This document shows positions 23,250 through 24,770 of a DNA stretch of 24,770 nucleotides, piece after piece; position 1 is the stretch's first letter, and the number at the start of each line of letters is the position of its first letter. The translations under genes were made by a program, and so were the position numbers. Where the stretch lies: assembly GCA_026391115.1 (NCBI GenBank), contig JAPLER010000065.1, forward strand, positions 1 through 24,770, given 5' to 3'. This DNA is from Bacteroidota bacterium. Lineage in GTDB: Bacteria > Bacteroidota > Bacteroidia > Chitinophagales > Chitinophagaceae. The notes beneath the pieces are model-generated. The model was given only the letters and a program-made list of their open reading frames with translations. It was not told the origin of the DNA and did not search any database.

Positions 23250-23846
23250 TTAAAATAATTTAATTTGGTTTGGCAAAATATTATAGCTTTTTCTATGATA
23301 CTTGCACAAACCAAATTTCTCTATAGCTTGTCTGTGTTTTAAAGTACCATATCCTTTATTTTTTTTCCAATCATATTCAGTAAATCTTTTATCCAATTTT
23401 AGCATATATTCATCTCTATAAGTTTTAGCTAAAATACTTGCTGCTGCTATGTTTGCATACTTTCCATCTCCTTTAATTATACATTGGTGTGGTATATTTT
23501 TATAACTATAAAATCTATTGCCATCTATTGCTAAAAACTGTGGTGTAATTTTAAGTTTATCTATTGCTTTGTGCATTGCTTTAAAGCTTGCTTTCAAAAT
23601 ATTTATCTTATCAATCTCATTGTTATCAATTTTTGCTACAGCAAATGCTAGAGCATTTAGTTCAATAAAAATCCTCAATTCATTTCTATCTTTTTCTTTT
23701 ACTTGCTTACTATCGTTTAATAAAACGTGATAAAAGTTTGTTGGTAAAATAACAGCTGCTGCAAATACTGGTCCTGCATAGCAACCACGTCCAGCTTCGT
23801 CGCAACCAGCTTCTATTAAAATATTTTGATATGTATTAATGAGCAT
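23250..23846 (-). CDS. rnhB: Ribonuclease HII
   Basis: This 198-residue cytoplasmic enzyme cuts RNA in RNA-DNA hybrids and removes single ribonucleotides from DNA. The catalytic acids are all present: D16 and E17 (GCDEAGRGCYAGP), D108 (LAIDGN) and D127 (IKGDGKYANIAAASILAK). The C-terminal YGTLKHRQAIEKFGLCKYHRKSY is the usual family ending. The length fits the family (about 190-210). The start at 23846 leaves 13 residues before GCDEAG, which is normal. Confidence 0.96.
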   Translation of the reverse strand: MLINTYQNILIEAGCDEAGRGCYAGPVFAAAVILPTNFYHVLLNDSKQVKEKDRNELRIFIELNALAFAVAKIDNNEIDKINILKASFKAMHKAIDKLKITPQFLAIDGNRFYSYKNIPHQCIIKGDGKYANIAAASILAKTYRDEYMLKLDKRFTEYDWKKNKGYGTLKHRQAIEKFGLCKYHRKSYNILPNQIKLF

Positions 23847-23872
23847 TGATAAGTTAAATAATATTTTCTACA

Positions 23873-23904
23873 AATAAACTAATTAACCAATTAACCAATC
23901 AACT
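23873..23904. repeat. Octanucleotide repeat tract between rnhB and the reductase gene
   Basis: Four 8-base units read aataaact, aattaacc, aattaacc, aatcaact. The middle two are identical. The tract lies in the 83-base divergent gap and may overlap the promoters there. Confidence 0.55.
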
Positions 23905-23929
23905 AACTTTATATTCTAAACTAAACAAT

Positions 23930-24670
23930 ATGTTACAGTGGCAAACAGGTAAAGTAGTTGAAATACTGCAAGCATCGCCAACTACAAAACGTTTTTTTGT
24001 TGCAGTAGATGATACCAATAATTTTGTTTTTGAACCTGGGCAATTTGTAACATTAGATTTACCAATTCACGAACAAAAAAATAAACGTTGGCGTAGTTAT
24101 TCAATTGCTTCACATCCCAATGGAACTAATATTATTGAACTTGTAATTGTATTGCTTGAAGGAGGTGCAGGTACAACATATTTGTTTAATGAAGTAAATG
24201 TAGGTGATACACTAAACTTAAGAGGACCAGCTGGTGTTTTTATTTTGCCTAAAATTATGGAAAAAGATTTGTTTTTTATTTGCACTGGAACAGGTGTAGC
24301 ACCTTTTAGAAGTATGATAAAACATATTCACAACAATAAAATTTCTCATCAAAATATTTATTTAGTTTTTGGATGTAGAACCAATAGCGATTGCTTGTAT
24401 AAAGATGAATTTTTAGAACTGCAAAACAGCGTTTCAAATTTTACATATCTACCTTGCTTGTCTAGAGATGAAGACTGTCATCATTTTGCAAAAAAAGGGT
24501 ATGTACATAATGCATATACTGATGTAATTAATGCTCACAAAGTAAACAATGAAAATAAGCCTGCACAATTTTACTTATGTGGTTGGAAAAATATGATTGA
24601 TGAAGCTAAGCACAGAATTATTGAGCTTGGTTTTGATAAAAAAGATATTCATTTGGAACTTTACGGATAA
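23930..24670 (+). CDS. Ferredoxin-NADP reductase-like flavoprotein
   Basis: This 246-residue protein moves electrons between NAD(P)H and a one-electron carrier through FAD. The FAD domain (1-100) has the RxYS motif at R55-S58 (RSYSIAS) and the phosphate loop GGAGTTYLF. The NAD(P)-binding domain (110-246) has TGTGVAPFRSM at 119-129, VFGCRTNSDCLY and, near the end, YLCGWKNMIDEAK. There is no [2Fe-2S] ferredoxin domain attached, so the partner must be separate. The electron acceptor cannot be told from sequence. Confidence 0.88.
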   Translation: MLQWQTGKVVEILQASPTTKRFFVAVDDTNNFVFEPGQFVTLDLPIHEQKNKRWRSYSIASHPNGTNIIELVIVLLEGGAGTTYLFNEVNVGDTLNLRGPAGVFILPKIMEKDLFFICTGTGVAPFRSMIKHIHNNKISHQNIYLVFGCRTNSDCLYKDEFLELQNSVSNFTYLPCLSRDEDCHHFAKKGYVHNAYTDVINAHKVNNENKPAQFYLCGWKNMIDEAKHRIIELGFDKKDIHLELYG

Positions 24671-24682
24671 TTATAATTATTA

Positions 24683-24770
24683 ATGCAAATACAAAATAAA
24701 ATTTCGAAACACTTTACAATACTTGTTGTTATTGGTATTGCAGCAAATGCGTTAGGATTATTTAATGACA
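24683..24770 (+). CDS. Start of a membrane protein, possibly an ArnT/PMT-like glycosyltransferase (cut by the window edge)
   Basis: ATG at 24683, 12 bases after the reductase stop, opens a frame that runs off the end after 29 codons. The product begins MQIQNKISKHFTILVVIGIAA and continues NALGLFND. A first membrane helix followed by GLFND resembles the N-terminus of PMT/ArnT-type lipid-linked sugar transferases, where an acidic residue in the first periplasmic loop is catalytic. With so little sequence this is a guess, but the reading frame is likely real. Confidence 0.5.
   Translation, partial: MQIQNKISKHFTILVVIGIAANALGLFND

Noticed and set aside
1..24770. Mobile elements, integrases, toxin-antitoxin pairs or defence genes
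   Set aside because: No transposase, integrase, restriction, CRISPR-Cas or toxin-like gene and no flanking repeats of transposon type are visible.

Overview
This window looks like chromosomal DNA from a member of the Bacteroidota, probably close to the Chitinophagaceae; that placement is inference from content. The DNA is very AT-rich. Several genes carry typical Bacteroidota marks: a type IX secretion C-terminal domain, Cys-lipoproteins of the KKD/KDV style, an archaeal-type prolyl-tRNA synthetase, an ECF sigma factor followed by an anti-sigma-like protein ending in an outer-membrane barrel, and TAnnTTTG-type -7 promoter boxes. I see no rRNA, tRNA, insertion sequence, prophage or CRISPR array.

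Layout. (1) 1-4100: proS (-), then a lipoprotein rich in Asn/Tyr/Gly and a FadL/OmpP1-like barrel (+). (2) 4100-4431: a 332-base convergent gap with an ECF-type promoter and two hairpins, the second followed by a T-tract; this fits a small RNA of about 140-200 nt. (3) 4432-5619: a secreted N-acetylmuramoyl-alanine amidase (-). (4) 5620-10066: a sigma-factor locus, with an ECF sigma factor, a protein that appears to span both membranes (cytoplasmic N-terminus, one membrane helix, repeat-containing periplasmic linker, C-terminal barrel), a small lipoprotein, an LVIVD beta-propeller lipoprotein and a small barrel protein, all tightly spaced on one strand. (5) 10070-12497 (-): adenine deaminase followed by a second amidase whose start is not a normal codon. 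(6) 12718-17537 (-): an amino-acid permease, an OmpH/Skp-like protein, and a large M43 metalloprotease with its own terminator. (7) 17645-21185 (-): a MutS-core ATPase and, upstream of it, a histidine kinase and OmpR-type response regulator. (8) 21309-23239 (+): a 52-residue membrane peptide and a two-gene ABC-2 transporter, divergent from the kinase. (9) 23250-24770: rnhB (-), a ferredoxin-NADP reductase-like flavoprotein (+) and the first 29 codons of a membrane protein cut by the window edge.

The most interesting system is the sigma locus. The sigma gene and the transcript in the 4.1-4.4 kb gap have matching promoters (GCAA, then GTCTATATAT exactly 23 bases further on). The cell may therefore use one envelope-stress sigma factor to switch on its own operon of surface proteins and a small RNA. 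The proposed anti-sigma has five tandem 21-residue repeats in the part expected to cross the periplasm. A second theme is short 7- and 8-base tandem repeats of degenerate sequence, found between genes and also, in frame, in two variable parts of the adenine deaminase gene.
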